Origin: JAFAXD01 sp051985675 | Lineage (GTDB): Bacteria > Pseudomonadota > Alphaproteobacteria > Rhizobiales > Xanthobacteraceae | DNA: 64,000 nt | Assembly (NCBI GenBank): GCA_051985675.1 | Contig: JBPYFJ010000112.1 | Span: 1-64,000 of the forward strand | Direction of reading: 5' to 3' | Part shown: positions 42,442 through 53,896 of the stretch, in pieces | Position numbering within the stretch: position 1 is the stretch's first letter | Layout of the letters: each line of letters opens with the position of its first letter | The notes under the pieces: generated by a model | What the model was told of the DNA's origin: nothing | Database searches by the model: none | The model's input: the letters and a program-made list of their open reading frames with translations, nothing else | Program-made: the position numbers and the translations under genes

Positions 42442-43728
42442 TTACAGGACCTTGTGACCTGACTTGCGCGCGAGGGGCGTGATTCGCAAGGCCGTGATCC
42501 GATTACGGCTCTTACGCAGCACGTTGAACCGAAATCCGTGAAACGTGAAATTCTGACCGGGCTCGGGGATCGAGCGTGCCTCGTGGATCACCAATCCGGC
42601 AATTGTCGTGGCCTGGTCATCGGGCAAGTGCCAATCCATGGCACGGTTGAGATCCCGGATCGGAACAGCGCCATCGACATTCACCGAACCATCGGGTTGC
42701 GGCCGCACGCCGGACAGCACCACCTCGTGCTCGTCGGATATGTCTCCAACGATTTCCTCCAGGATGTCCTCGAGGGTCACGAGCCCCATCACCTCGCCGT
42801 ACTCGTCGACCACCAGTGCAAACGGACTCTTGCGGCGGCGGAAAGCCGCCAACTGCTCCGACAACGGCCGCAGATCGGGGACGAACCAAGGGGGACGCGC
42901 GATGGCCGCGAGGTCGATCTTGGAGGCATCGCCCTCAGCTGCCTGTAAGGCGCGCAGTATATCGCGCGCGTGCACAACGCCGATGATGTTCTCCGGGCTG
43001 TCACGCCAAAGCGGGATCCGTGAAACTTTTTCAATCACCGTGTCGATGATTTCCTGCGGCGGATCTTCCACGTTGAAGGTGATCATCTCCGTGCGATGAA
43101 TCATGACATCGCCGACCGTAAGCTCCCGCAGGTCGAGCAGACCGCCGAGCATGTCACGGTCGTGCTTTTCAACGCCGCCTTCGCGATGCAGCAGGTCGAC
43201 CGTGCCGCGCAGTTCCTCGTGCGCCGGCAACAGCGGCGCGGTCTCCCCAAGCACGAACCCCGCCCGCGCCAGCATCCAGCGCACGAGGCGGCCGACGGCG
43301 TGCAGAATTGGGCCGAGCAGTTTGACGACGCTCAGCATCGGGCGCGCCACCAGCAGCGAAATGCGATCGGGCGCGTTGATCGCCACGGTCTTGGGCAAGA
43401 TTTCGCAGAACACCACGACCAACACCGTCATGACGATGGTGGCGTAGACTACACCGAGGTCGCCGAACCATTCGAGGAACAACCCGGTTGCAAGTGTCGA
43501 GCCAGCGATGTTGGCAACGTTGGTGCCGATCAGCAGCGCACCGATCATCTGTTCGCGTTCGTCAAGCAGACGGTTGACGAGCACGGCATCCGCGTTGCCT
43601 TGCTTTTCGAGCCGGAGCATGGCCGCGTGTGAGGACGCGGTGAGTGCCGTCTCGCTTCCGGAAAACAGAAAGGAGATCAGCAGACACAGGATAACCGTGA
43701 GGGCGACGATCAGGTCGATAGTGGTCAT
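42442..43728 (-). CDS. HlyC/CorC-family (CNNM) transporter with CBS domains
   Basis: The 428-residue protein has an N-terminal CNNM/DUF21 membrane domain of about four helices (ILCLLISFLFSGSETALTAS, GALLIGTNVANIAGSTLATG), a pair of CBS domains (MIHRTEMITFNVEDPPQE to HARDILRAL, then FALVVDEYGEVMGLVTLEDI) and a C-terminal CorC-HlyC domain. Relatives move or sense Mg2+ and other divalent cations; 'hemolysin' is a historical name. It begins 10 bases after the aroB stop and is probably the last gene of aroK-aroB-corC. Confidence 0.93.
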   Translation of the reverse strand: MTTIDLIVALTVILCLLISFLFSGSETALTASSHAAMLRLEKQGNADAVLVNRLLDEREQMIGALLIGTNVANIAGSTLATGLFLEWFGDLGVVYATIVMTVLVVVFCEILPKTVAINAPDRISLLVARPMLSVVKLLGPILHAVGRLVRWMLARAGFVLGETAPLLPAHEELRGTVDLLHREGGVEKHDRDMLGGLLDLRELTVGDVMIHRTEMITFNVEDPPQEIIDTVIEKVSRIPLWRDSPENIIGVVHARDILRALQAAEGDASKIDLAAIARPPWFVPDLRPLSEQLAAFRRRKSPFALVVDEYGEVMGLVTLEDILEEIVGDISDEHEVVLSGVRPQPDGSVNVDGAVPIRDLNRAMDWHLPDDQATTIAGLVIHEARSIPEPGQNFTFHGFRFNVLRKSRNRITALRITPLARKSGHKVL

Positions 43729-43738
43729 CGAACGCGCT

Positions 43739-44863
43739 CTACGCGAGCTGCTCGGCAAGAAACGCGCGGGCCTCGCCGGCGTCGACGTCGTTTGCCACGA
43801 ACGCCTGGCCGACGGCGCGCGCCAGGATGAAAGTCAGCCTGCCGCGTTTGACCTTCTTGTCCTGGGCGATCAGATCCATGAGGCTGTCGAGGTCGGGAAC
43901 GCCGCCAGGCACGTCCGACGCCCGCGTCGGCAGCCCGACGCCGCTGAGGTGACGCCGCGCGCGGTCCGCATCCGCCGGCGAAACCAGCCGCAGGCGAGCC
44001 GAAAACGCAAACGCCATTGACATGCCGATTGCGATCGCTTCGCCGTGCAACAGCCGGTCGGAAAAGCTGGCCCCCGCCTCGAACGCATGGCCGAAGGTGT
44101 GACCTAGGTTGAGCAGCGCGCGTTCGCCGCTTTCGCGCTCGTCGCGTCCAACGATCTCCGCTTTCATGCGACAGCTCGTTGCAATGGCGTGCTCGCGCGC
44201 CGTGCCACCCGCAAATACATCGTTCCAATTGGCCTCGAGCCAAGCGAAGAAACCTGCATCGCCAAGCAATCCGTATTTCGCGACTTCTGCGTACCCGGCA
44301 CGGAATTCGCGCACGCTCAGCGTGTCGAGCAGCGCCGTGTCGGCGACGACCAGAATCGGCTGATAAAAGGCGCCGATCAGGTTCTTGCCGAGGCGGGAAT
44401 CGATTGCGGTCTTGCCGCCGACCGATGAATCGACCTGCGCCAATAACGTTGTGGGCACCTGCACATAATCGATGCCGCGACGTACCACCGCAGCCGCAAA
44501 GCCCGCGAGGTCGCCGACGACCCCACCGCCGAGGGCGATCACAACGTCGCCGCGTTCGACCCTGGCGGCAAGCAGCGCGTCGCACACGCGTTCGAGCGTC
44601 GCAAAACATTTTGAAGCCTCGCCCGGCGCTACCACGATCGGGGTGGCAACAATGTGCGACGCGGCCAGCGCCGCGGTGGCCGGGGCCAGGTAATGCTTGG
44701 CGACGGTCTCGTCAGTGACGATCGCAGCCTTGGCGCCGGGCTTGAGGGCAGCGATCCGAGCGCCCAGCGAAGCGAGCAGCCCGCGGCCAATGGCGATGTC
44801 ATAGCTACGATCGCCAAGCTCCACCTTGACCACGGTTTCGGCTGTACGCACGGGGGCAGTCAT
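43739..44863 (-). CDS. aroB: 3-dehydroquinate synthase
   Basis: The 374-residue protein has the AroB signatures: NAD-binding ALGGGVVGDLAGFAAAVVRRG, QVPTTLLAQVDSSVGGKTAID, FRAGYAEVAKYGLLGD, and the zinc-binding GHTFGHAFE and HGEAIAIGMSMA histidines. It converts DAHP to 3-dehydroquinate, step two of the shikimate pathway. The aroK gene is 41 bases upstream, the usual alphaproteobacterial order. Confidence 0.97.
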   Translation of the reverse strand: MTAPVRTAETVVKVELGDRSYDIAIGRGLLASLGARIAALKPGAKAAIVTDETVAKHYLAPATAALAASHIVATPIVVAPGEASKCFATLERVCDALLAARVERGDVVIALGGGVVGDLAGFAAAVVRRGIDYVQVPTTLLAQVDSSVGGKTAIDSRLGKNLIGAFYQPILVVADTALLDTLSVREFRAGYAEVAKYGLLGDAGFFAWLEANWNDVFAGGTAREHAIATSCRMKAEIVGRDERESGERALLNLGHTFGHAFEAGASFSDRLLHGEAIAIGMSMAFAFSARLRLVSPADADRARRHLSGVGLPTRASDVPGGVPDLDSLMDLIAQDKKVKRGRLTFILARAVGQAFVANDVDAGEARAFLAEQLA

Positions 44864-44904
44864 GATGTCCTCTCGGACCCAACCATCGCTCGCGACGCCG
44901 CGCC

Positions 44905-45489
44905 CTACGTGCTTTGCAGATGATGCACAAGCGCTGCCAGGATATCGGCAACAATCGCTTCATGTGCGACGTCTTGGGAATGAACGGTCAGGTCGGCCTC
45001 GGCATAAACAGGAGAGCGCTCGGCGATGAGCCGGCGTAACGCCTGCTCCGGATCTTCGGTCTTGAGCAAGGGGCGATCCGAGCGGCGCCGGATCCGCCGC
45101 AACAGCACCTCGACGTCGGCTTTGAGCCACACGGACACACCGCGCTGGCGGATCAGCGCACGGGTTTGCAGATTGATGAACGCGCCACCGCCGCTCGCCA
45201 GCACTTGTGGTCCACCGTCGAGCAGCCTGGCGATAACCCGGGCTTCCCCGGAGCGAAAATAGGGCTCGCCGTGAGTATCGAAGATCTCAGGGATGGTCAT
45301 GCCAGCGGCGGCCTCGATCTCCGTGTCGGCGTCGACGAACGGAAGGCCCAACTCGGCCGCCAGCCTGCGCCCGACCGAGGACTTGCCGGCGCCCATCATG
45401 CCGACCAGAACGATGGAACGTTGACCCAATTTGCTAAGGACCGCAGCGGCGTTGGAGGCCGAGGCGCTCTTGACGGCGGCTTCAGACAT
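44905..45489 (-). CDS. aroK: Shikimate kinase
   Basis: The 194-residue kinase has a P-loop GMMGAGKSSVG at 30-40, shikimate-binding LPFVDADTEIEAAAGMTIPEIF, EAYFRSGEAR-like PYFRSGEARV and GGGAFINLQTRALI, and the lid RSDRPLL. It phosphorylates shikimate with ATP, step five of the pathway. The ATG at 45489 is chosen because upstream codons show no family similarity; the ribosome-binding site is weak. It is divergent from the xerD operon. Confidence 0.94.
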   Translation of the reverse strand: MSEAAVKSASASNAAAVLSKLGQRSIVLVGMMGAGKSSVGRRLAAELGLPFVDADTEIEAAAGMTIPEIFDTHGEPYFRSGEARVIARLLDGGPQVLASGGGAFINLQTRALIRQRGVSVWLKADVEVLLRRIRRRSDRPLLKTEDPEQALRRLIAERSPVYAEADLTVHSQDVAHEAIVADILAALVHHLQST

Positions 45490-45693
45490 GGCGGCAACGT
45501 CACACAAAGCGGTTGGCGGTACAACGCCCTTTCGACCCTCTTGCCAGGCCGGCACGAACGTGGGCCTATTCCCCTGCTACGGCCCCCGGGGTGCCCCGAG
45601 GCCGCGCTTCTAAGCACTTGATTTTAAGCATGTTCCCGCCGGGAAGGTGGCCCCACCGACCGCCGGATGCTTGCGGAGGACCTGAGTCGTCGC

Positions 45694-45843
45694 ATGCCCA
45701 GCCTCTTCCGATTTCTCCTCGTGATCGGCATCATCGGCGGGCTCGGCTATGGCGTCATTTTCGCCCTTGCCACGTTCGTCAATCCCAAGCCGCGCGAGAT
45801 CACGGTCACCGTTCCCCCCGATCGGTTCTACAAGCAGCAATAG
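45694..45843 (+). CDS. Very small membrane protein upstream of xerD
   Basis: The 49-residue frame begins PSLFRFLLVIGIIGGLGYGV and continues IFALATFVNPKPREITVTVP to a TAG at 45841. It has one membrane helix and a short conserved-looking basic/Pro tail. I recall near-identical small proteins in the same place in Bradyrhizobiaceae, which argues that it is real. An ATG nine codons upstream (45667) is an alternative start. Its stop is three bases from the xerD ATG, indicating an operon. Confidence 0.72.
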   Translation: MPSLFRFLLVIGIIGGLGYGVIFALATFVNPKPREITVTVPPDRFYKQQ

Positions 45844-45846
45844 GCG

Positions 45847-46788
45847 ATGCCGCGGCGAGGCAACAACTCGGACGAACGCCTGATTGCGTTGTTCCTCGAC
45901 ATGCTCGCGGCCGAGCGCGGCGCCGGCAAGAACACGCTAGCAGCCTATGCGCATGACCTCAGCGACCTCGCGGCAGGCCTTGGCACCAGCAAGAGCGCGA
46001 TTGCAACCGCGACAACCGACGATCTGCGCGCCTATCTCGCAGGGCTGACGAAGCGCGGCCTGAAGGCTACCTCGGTCGCGCGGCGGCTATCCGCACTGCG
46101 CCAGCTCTACCGGTTTCTCTACGCGGAAGGTCATCGCGGCGAGGATCCAGCCGCCGTTATCGAGGGCCCGCGCCGCGGCCGCGGGTTGCCGAAAATCCTG
46201 TCGCTCGCGGAAGTCGACCAGCTCCTCGCATGCGCGCACGCCCGCGCCCGCGAGGACGGCGCACCGTTGCGGCGTCTGCGCGCGCTGCGCCTCGTCTGCC
46301 TGCTCGAGGTGCTCTACGCGAGCGGACTGCGCGTTTCGGAGCTTATTGCCCTTCCGGCATCAGCGGCGCGCCAAGACCGACGCATGCTGGTGATCCGCGG
46401 CAAGGGCAACCGCGAGCGGCTGGTGCCGCTCAACACCGCCGCGCGCGAGGCGATGCGAACCTACTTGGCGGCACTCGGTGATGAGCACGGAGCCGCGAAA
46501 TGGTTATTTCCATCATTCGGAGAGAGTGGCCATCTCACGCGCCAGCACGCCGCGCGCGAACTCAAGGAACTGGCCGTTGACGCAGGCGTGCCGCCGGCGC
46601 GGGTGAGCCCGCACGTCCTGCGTCATGCATTCGCCAGCCATCTTTTGCAAAACGGTGCTGATCTGCGAGTCGTGCAGACCCTGCTCGGACATGCCGACAT
46701 TTCGACCACCCAGATCTACACTCACGTGCTCGAGGAGCGGCTCAAGAGCCTGGTACGCGACCTGCACCCGCTCGCCGATCCGCAATGA
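45847..46788 (+). CDS. xerD: Site-specific tyrosine recombinase XerD
   Basis: The 313-residue recombinase has the SAM-like N-terminal domain (LDMLAAERGAGKNTLAAYAHDL) and all catalytic residues: R162 (GLRVSELI), K186, H256 and R259 (HVLRHAFASHLL), H282 and the nucleophile Y291 (DISTTQIYTHV). XerC/XerD resolve chromosome dimers at dif during division. The gene position beside aroK and before accA is the normal chromosomal one, not a phage integrase. Confidence 0.94.
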   Translation: MPRRGNNSDERLIALFLDMLAAERGAGKNTLAAYAHDLSDLAAGLGTSKSAIATATTDDLRAYLAGLTKRGLKATSVARRLSALRQLYRFLYAEGHRGEDPAAVIEGPRRGRGLPKILSLAEVDQLLACAHARAREDGAPLRRLRALRLVCLLEVLYASGLRVSELIALPASAARQDRRMLVIRGKGNRERLVPLNTAAREAMRTYLAALGDEHGAAKWLFPSFGESGHLTRQHAARELKELAVDAGVPPARVSPHVLRHAFASHLLQNGADLRVVQTLLGHADISTTQIYTHVLEERLKSLVRDLHPLADPQ

Positions 46789-46857
46789 GCCAGCGACACC
46801 TAAGCGCGCCGGACGCGCCCGCATCACCGGATCATCAAATCCAAAAAAGCGCACCCG

Positions 46858-46884
46858 AATCATTAATTTGCTAGTGTCCGGTCG
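46858..46884 (-). repeat. Remnant of composite repeat abutting accA
   Basis: The 13-base spacer AATCATTAATTTG (46858-46870) is followed by CTAGTGTCCGGTCG, the first bases of a type-A palindrome. The sequence then continues directly as the accA ATG. The left palindrome and most of A are missing. Confidence 0.65.
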
Positions 46885-47841
46885 ATGCGTACCTATCTCG
46901 ATTTCGAAAAAGGCGTGGCCGAGCTCGAGGCCAAAGTCGAGGAACTGCGCGCCCTCGCCGATGCCGACAACACAGTCGCGATCGGGGACGAGATTTCCCG
47001 CCTGGAGGCCAAGGCGGCTGGCGCGCTCGAGGAGCTTTACGCCAACCTCAGCCCTTGGGACAAAACGCAGGTCGCCCGCCATCCGCAACGCCCGCACTGC
47101 CTCGACTTCGTGGCGGGATTGATCACCGACTTCACGCCGTTCTCCGGCGATCGCAAGTTTGGGGACGACGAGGCGATCGTTGGCGGGTTTGGCCGTTTTC
47201 GCGGGGAGAGCGTCTGCGTCATTGGTCACGAGAAGGGCTCGAATACCGAAAGCCGCCTCAAGCACAATTTCGGCATGGCGAGACCGGAAGGCTATCGCAA
47301 GGCGGCACGTCTGATGGACATGGCGGACCGCTTCGATATTCCGGTCATCGCGCTGGTGGACACCGCCGGCGCCTACCCGGGCATAGGGGCGGAAGAGCGC
47401 GGCCAAGCCGAGGCGATCGCCCGTTCGACCGAGGCGAGCCTTAACCTGGGAGTGCCGAACGTCGCCGTCATCGTCGGTGAAGGCGGCTCCGGGGGAGCGA
47501 TCGCGCTCGCCACTGCCAATCGGGTTCTCATGCTCGAACACGCGATTTACAGCGTGATCTCGCCTGAGGGCGCCGCATCGATCTTGTGGCGCGACACTGC
47601 GAGGGCGCAGGATGCGGCGACCAGCATGAAAATCACGGCGGACGACATGATGCGGCTTGGCATCATCGACGAGATTGTGCGCGAGCCGACGGGAGGCGCC
47701 CATCGCGATCCAGCTGCCGCGATTGGCTCAACCGGTACGGCGATTGAACGGATATTCGCCGAGCTCAAGGGCCTCGACCGCGAGACCATCCGCCGCAATC
47801 GGCGTGACAAATTCCTCGGCATCGGGCGCGTACTCGGTTGA
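46885..47841 (+). CDS. accA: Acetyl-CoA carboxylase carboxyltransferase subunit alpha
   Basis: The 318-residue protein shows the AccA patterns RPHCLDFVAGLITDFTP, GHEKGSNTESRLKHNFGMARPEGYRKA, PVIALVDTAGAYPGIGAEERGQ, GEGGSGGAIALATANRVLML and SVISPEGAASILW. With AccD it transfers CO2 from carboxybiotin to acetyl-CoA, making malonyl-CoA for fatty acids. The ATG has no Shine-Dalgarno sequence: the bases before it are the remnant of a palindromic repeat. Confidence 0.97.
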   Translation: MRTYLDFEKGVAELEAKVEELRALADADNTVAIGDEISRLEAKAAGALEELYANLSPWDKTQVARHPQRPHCLDFVAGLITDFTPFSGDRKFGDDEAIVGGFGRFRGESVCVIGHEKGSNTESRLKHNFGMARPEGYRKAARLMDMADRFDIPVIALVDTAGAYPGIGAEERGQAEAIARSTEASLNLGVPNVAVIVGEGGSGGAIALATANRVLMLEHAIYSVISPEGAASILWRDTARAQDAATSMKITADDMMRLGIIDEIVREPTGGAHRDPAAAIGSTGTAIERIFAELKGLDRETIRRNRRDKFLGIGRVLG

Positions 47842-47888
47842 TTGTTGACCGCGACTTTTGGGCAACACTCACGGTTCTGGCGCCTGGC

Positions 47889-47906
47889 GGATTAACTATA
47901 TAATCC
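47889..47906. other. AT-rich perfect palindrome, possible operator
   Basis: GGATTA and TAATCC flank ACTATA. It lies 142 bases upstream of the L,D-transpeptidase start, in the 207-base gap after accA. It could be an operator or part of a promoter; nothing more can be said from sequence. Confidence 0.35.
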
Positions 47907-48048
47907 AGATATTTGCGCTGTTTTACCGTGCGTTCACTACGGCCGTGTTGATGGTCTAGTTCAGTCTGGTCCGCCTTGGTTAGACCACATCTTCTGGTTA
48001 ACGATTTGACGGGGACCGATCGGGGGATCGGGGATAGTGGGGGATATC

Positions 48049-49467
48049 GTGCACCGTCGTATTGTACGCGCTCTGCTCGCGTCGGCAGCGCTTGCTAGCG
48101 CCGTTGCGTTGGCTGGCTGCGACACCGACAACGTCACCCTTTCTGCCAAAGCCGTCCGGCCGCTCTCTCCCGACATGGTCGCGGAGCTCGAGCATAAAAA
48201 CATGCCGAAGGACTCGCCGATTCTGATCCGCATCTTCAAGGAGGAATCAGAGCTCGAGGTTTGGAAGCAGGACGCTGACGGCAACTACGCGCACCTGAAG
48301 ACCTATCCGATCTGCCGCTGGTCGGGCGAACTCGGCCCCAAAGTGAAGGCGGGAGACCGCCAAGCGCCCGAGGGCTTCTACACGATTACCCCGGCGCAAA
48401 TGAACCCGAATTCGAACTACTACCTCTCCTTCAATCTCGGTTTCCCCAATGCCTACGACCGAGCGAACGACCGCAACGGCGCATTCCTGATGGTGCACGG
48501 CGATTGCTCCTCGGCCGGCTGCTACGCCATGACCGACGAACAGATCGGCGAGATTTTCGCGCTCGGCCGCGACTCGTTCTTTGGCGGGCAGAAGGCGTTC
48601 CAGGTGCAGGCCTATCCGTTCCGCATGACGCCCCTGAACATGGCCAAACACCGCAACAACCCGAGCATGGCGTTCTGGCGCATGATCAAGCAGGGCAGCG
48701 ACGTCTTCGAAGTCACGCACCACGAGCCGAAGGTCGACGTCTGCGACAAGCACTATGTGTTCAATGCAGTCTCGCCCGGCGGTGCGCCGCTCAACTTGAG
48801 CCCGCGGGCCGCATGCCCGGCCTATCAGATGCCCAAGGAGATCGCCGCGGCCGTGAAGGAGAAGCAGGCGGAGGACGAGCGCAAAATGGCCGAGCACGTC
48901 CAGCACGGCGTCCAGGCCGTGGCGGTACGCACCGGTTCGGACGGCGGCATGCATTCGGTGTTTCTGGCCCGTCTGCGGCAGAGAAATCCGTGGGATACAT
49001 ACAACCACACCAAGGTTGCGGGCGCCCAGCCGGGCGATATGGGCAACAACGTCAACCCGCCGCGCGAACCGACGGATGAGAGCGGATCTACTCCGATGCG
49101 GACAGCGGCGGCCTCTCCGATGAGCGAGTCCGGTGCTACGTCCGGTGCCGCCGCAGGCACCGGCGGCGAAAGTGCCTGGGATCGGTTCACCGCTTCGGTC
49201 TCCCACGCTTTCAATCCGCAACCGGCGCAACCCACACAAACCGAGACGCACGTTGCAGCAGCGCCTCTGCCCAAGCCAAGGCCAAAGCAAACGGCGGTGG
49301 CACAAGCCGCGAAGCCGAAGCCGCAACAAGTGGCCGCCGACAGCAAGCCGCAGCAGATCGCGGAAGCCCCGACCACACAGTCCGACAGCGGCAACGCCAG
49401 CGCGCCCGCGCAGGCGCAGTCGAACTCGTTCGACAGCCGCTGGTCGACCTCCGGGTTTAGCAGGTAG
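48049..49467 (+). CDS. YafK-type L,D-transpeptidase lipoprotein
   Basis: The 472-residue protein starts at the GTG at 48049, after GTGGGGGATATC, and has a lipobox (LAGC). The catalytic domain contains PILIRIFKEESELEVWKQ, ICRWSGELGPK, APEGFYTI and the Cys motif HGDCSSAGCYAMT of the YafK/DpaA group. In E. coli DpaA removes Braun lipoprotein from peptidoglycan rather than making crosslinks, so the activity here is open. The last 170 residues are Ala/Pro/Gln/Ser-rich and probably disordered. A terminator follows the stop. Confidence 0.88.
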   Translation: MHRRIVRALLASAALASAVALAGCDTDNVTLSAKAVRPLSPDMVAELEHKNMPKDSPILIRIFKEESELEVWKQDADGNYAHLKTYPICRWSGELGPKVKAGDRQAPEGFYTITPAQMNPNSNYYLSFNLGFPNAYDRANDRNGAFLMVHGDCSSAGCYAMTDEQIGEIFALGRDSFFGGQKAFQVQAYPFRMTPLNMAKHRNNPSMAFWRMIKQGSDVFEVTHHEPKVDVCDKHYVFNAVSPGGAPLNLSPRAACPAYQMPKEIAAAVKEKQAEDERKMAEHVQHGVQAVAVRTGSDGGMHSVFLARLRQRNPWDTYNHTKVAGAQPGDMGNNVNPPREPTDESGSTPMRTAAASPMSESGATSGAAAGTGGESAWDRFTASVSHAFNPQPAQPTQTETHVAAAPLPKPRPKQTAVAQAAKPKPQQVAADSKPQQIAEAPTTQSDSGNASAPAQAQSNSFDSRWSTSGFSR

Positions 49468-49499
49468 CGCGCAGCGCACCCACGCAACGCGCTGGACAG

Positions 49500-49526
49500 A
49501 AAACGCCGGGCAAGTCCGGCGTTTTT
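49500..49526. terminator. Bidirectional rho-independent terminator
   Basis: AAAACGCCGG and CCGGCGTTTTT form a ten-pair stem with a six-base loop. The T run serves the L,D-transpeptidase on the plus strand and the A run serves secA on the minus strand, whose stop is at 49545. Confidence 0.88.
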
Positions 49527-49544
49527 CAATTTAACCGCCCAAGC

Positions 49545-52343
<2,799 letters not shown>

Positions 52344-52737
52344 GCCGGGATCCTTTCTCGCCGGAACTCGGCCCCTGCCTGAGCCCCGTCCTATTGCACC
52401 GAACTCGGCCCCCCAATCCAGGCAGGCTGCACGAACTCGCAACTCGCGTGATACTCGCACGCCCGACGGATGAACGACCGACCCCAGTCCCCCATCTTAA
52501 CGCGCATTTTTGGGCTGCTGCAGGGCGCGACCGATCGTCCGGCGGGGCGGACCGGCGAATGTGGCCGACACATAGGGGGGGGTCCGACCCTTGTCAATCG
52601 GCGCGTGCCGCAATCATGCCCTCGTTTGACGCTGTTATTGCGCCACAGTCTCGTTGCCTAAACGGCCCGTTTGGGCGAGTGTCTGCCGGGCCGATCAATC
52701 CGCCGATCCCAACCGCGCGACGCGCGAGGACCACATC
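52344..52737. promoter_or_regulatory. Divergent secA/ppiC control region, 394 bases
   Basis: No gene or repeat was found here. The gap separates divergent secA and the parvulin-type isomerase gene, so it must hold both promoters. A G-rich run (AGGGGGGGG) lies near 52575. No convincing promoter hexamers can be picked by eye. Confidence 0.45.
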
Positions 52738-53658
52738 ATGTCAAACCAAATTCTTGCAGCCGGCCCGTGGCGGCGCATGCTGTTCGCCGCGGCGCTCGCG
52801 ATCTGCGCGTCCGCCGCCGCCGCCCAAGCGCCAGCCCCCGCCAGCGACCCGGTTGTCGCCAAGGTCGACGGCGTTGAGATCCATGCCAGCGACCTCGCGC
52901 TCGCCGAGGAGGAAATCGGTGCGAGCTTGCCACAGGATGCGTCCCCCGATGCGCGGCGAAACTATCTCGTCACCCATCTGATCGACATGGTCCTGCTCAG
53001 TCGCGCCGCGGAGGAGCAGGGTTTGAGCAGCAGCGACGACTTCAAACGCCGTTTCGCCGCCATGCGGCAGAAGCTGTTAGCTGGCCTGATGCTGCGGCAG
53101 ATCGCACAGAAGGACGTCAGCGAACAGGCCATGCACAAGGTCTATGACGACGCTGTCAAACAGATGGGCGACGAGCAGGAGGTGCGCGCGCGCCACATCC
53201 TGGTCGAAACCGAAGACCAGGCCAAGGCCATTGAGGCGGACCTGAAAAAGGGCGCGGACTTCGCCGAGCTCGCTAAACAGAAGTCGAAGGATCCGGCCGC
53301 AGCCGACGGCGGCGACCTCGGCTACTTTACCAAAGATCAGATGGTGCCCGAATTCGCCGATGCGGCGTTCAAGCTCGAGAAGGGCAAGGTCTCCGACCCG
53401 GTGAAGACCGCGTTCGGCTGGCACATCATCAAGGTCGAAGACAAACGCAAGAAGCAGTTGCCGAGCTACGACCAGGTCAAGGACCAACTCGCGACTGTCG
53501 TAATCCAGCAATCCCAGGCGGACCTCGTGAACAAGCTGCGCGGTCAAGCGAAGATCGAGCGCCTCGATGCCAAGCCTGGAGCAACTTCGGCGCCCCCGCT
53601 CGCGGTTCCCCCGCCGGCGGCGAACGCTCCGGCTCCAGCCGCGCCCGCCACGAAGTAA
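52738..53658 (+). CDS. Periplasmic peptidyl-prolyl isomerase, PpiC/SurA-like
   Basis: The 306-residue protein has a signal peptide (RRMLFAAALAICASAAAAQ), an N-terminal chaperone-like helical domain and a parvulin domain: EVRARHILVETEDQAKAIEAD, GADFAELAKQKSKDPAAADGGDLGYF, TAFGWHIIKVED. The C-terminus is Ala/Pro-rich. Such proteins help fold outer-membrane proteins delivered by SecA, encoded divergently next door. The ATG at 52738 begins the signal peptide; it follows the weak site GAGGACCACATC. Confidence 0.93.
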   Translation: MSNQILAAGPWRRMLFAAALAICASAAAAQAPAPASDPVVAKVDGVEIHASDLALAEEEIGASLPQDASPDARRNYLVTHLIDMVLLSRAAEEQGLSSSDDFKRRFAAMRQKLLAGLMLRQIAQKDVSEQAMHKVYDDAVKQMGDEQEVRARHILVETEDQAKAIEADLKKGADFAELAKQKSKDPAAADGGDLGYFTKDQMVPEFADAAFKLEKGKVSDPVKTAFGWHIIKVEDKRKKQLPSYDQVKDQLATVVIQQSQADLVNKLRGQAKIERLDAKPGATSAPPLAVPPPAANAPAPAAPATK

Positions 53659-53721
53659 ACGCCTCGCGCTCTCGCGGTACGCAAAGCGTCCGGGGCTTGC
53701 TCCGGGCGCGGCTGAGCGGCG

Positions 53722-53826
53722 TGTGACCAGCCGACGTGGACACCGGTTTTTGCGTTTGATCGCGCGAACGAATATTCACCGCGATCTTCTCGGCGAACCG
53801 CTCACACGCCGCGAGATCATGCGCTA
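53722..53826. repeat. Repeat family C, divergent copy
   Basis: The segment runs from CGTGTGACCAGC through GACACCGGTTTTTGCG to GAGATCATGCGC. It shares ACCGGTTTT, GATCGCGCG and ATCATGCGC with the copy at 60961-61069. Internal GCGGCGTGTGA and TCACACGCCGC are reverse complements. From memory it belongs to the common Bradyrhizobiaceae repeat ending in GGATCATGCGC. It lies between the PpiC and argJ genes. Confidence 0.6.
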
Positions 53827-53896
53827 ATGTCCCCGCCGCAATGAAGCGCGGAGCGCCGGGACGTGTCCGGCAACACAGCGGAAAAGGCTCTCTCAC

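Noticed and set aside
45847..46788. Tyrosine recombinase as evidence of a mobile element
   Set aside because: It is chromosomal XerD by sequence and by its position between aroK and accA.
48037..48048. GTG four codons upstream as start of the YafK-type protein
   Set aside because: The GTG at 48049 has GGGGGA at proper spacing and gives a standard lipoprotein signal peptide.
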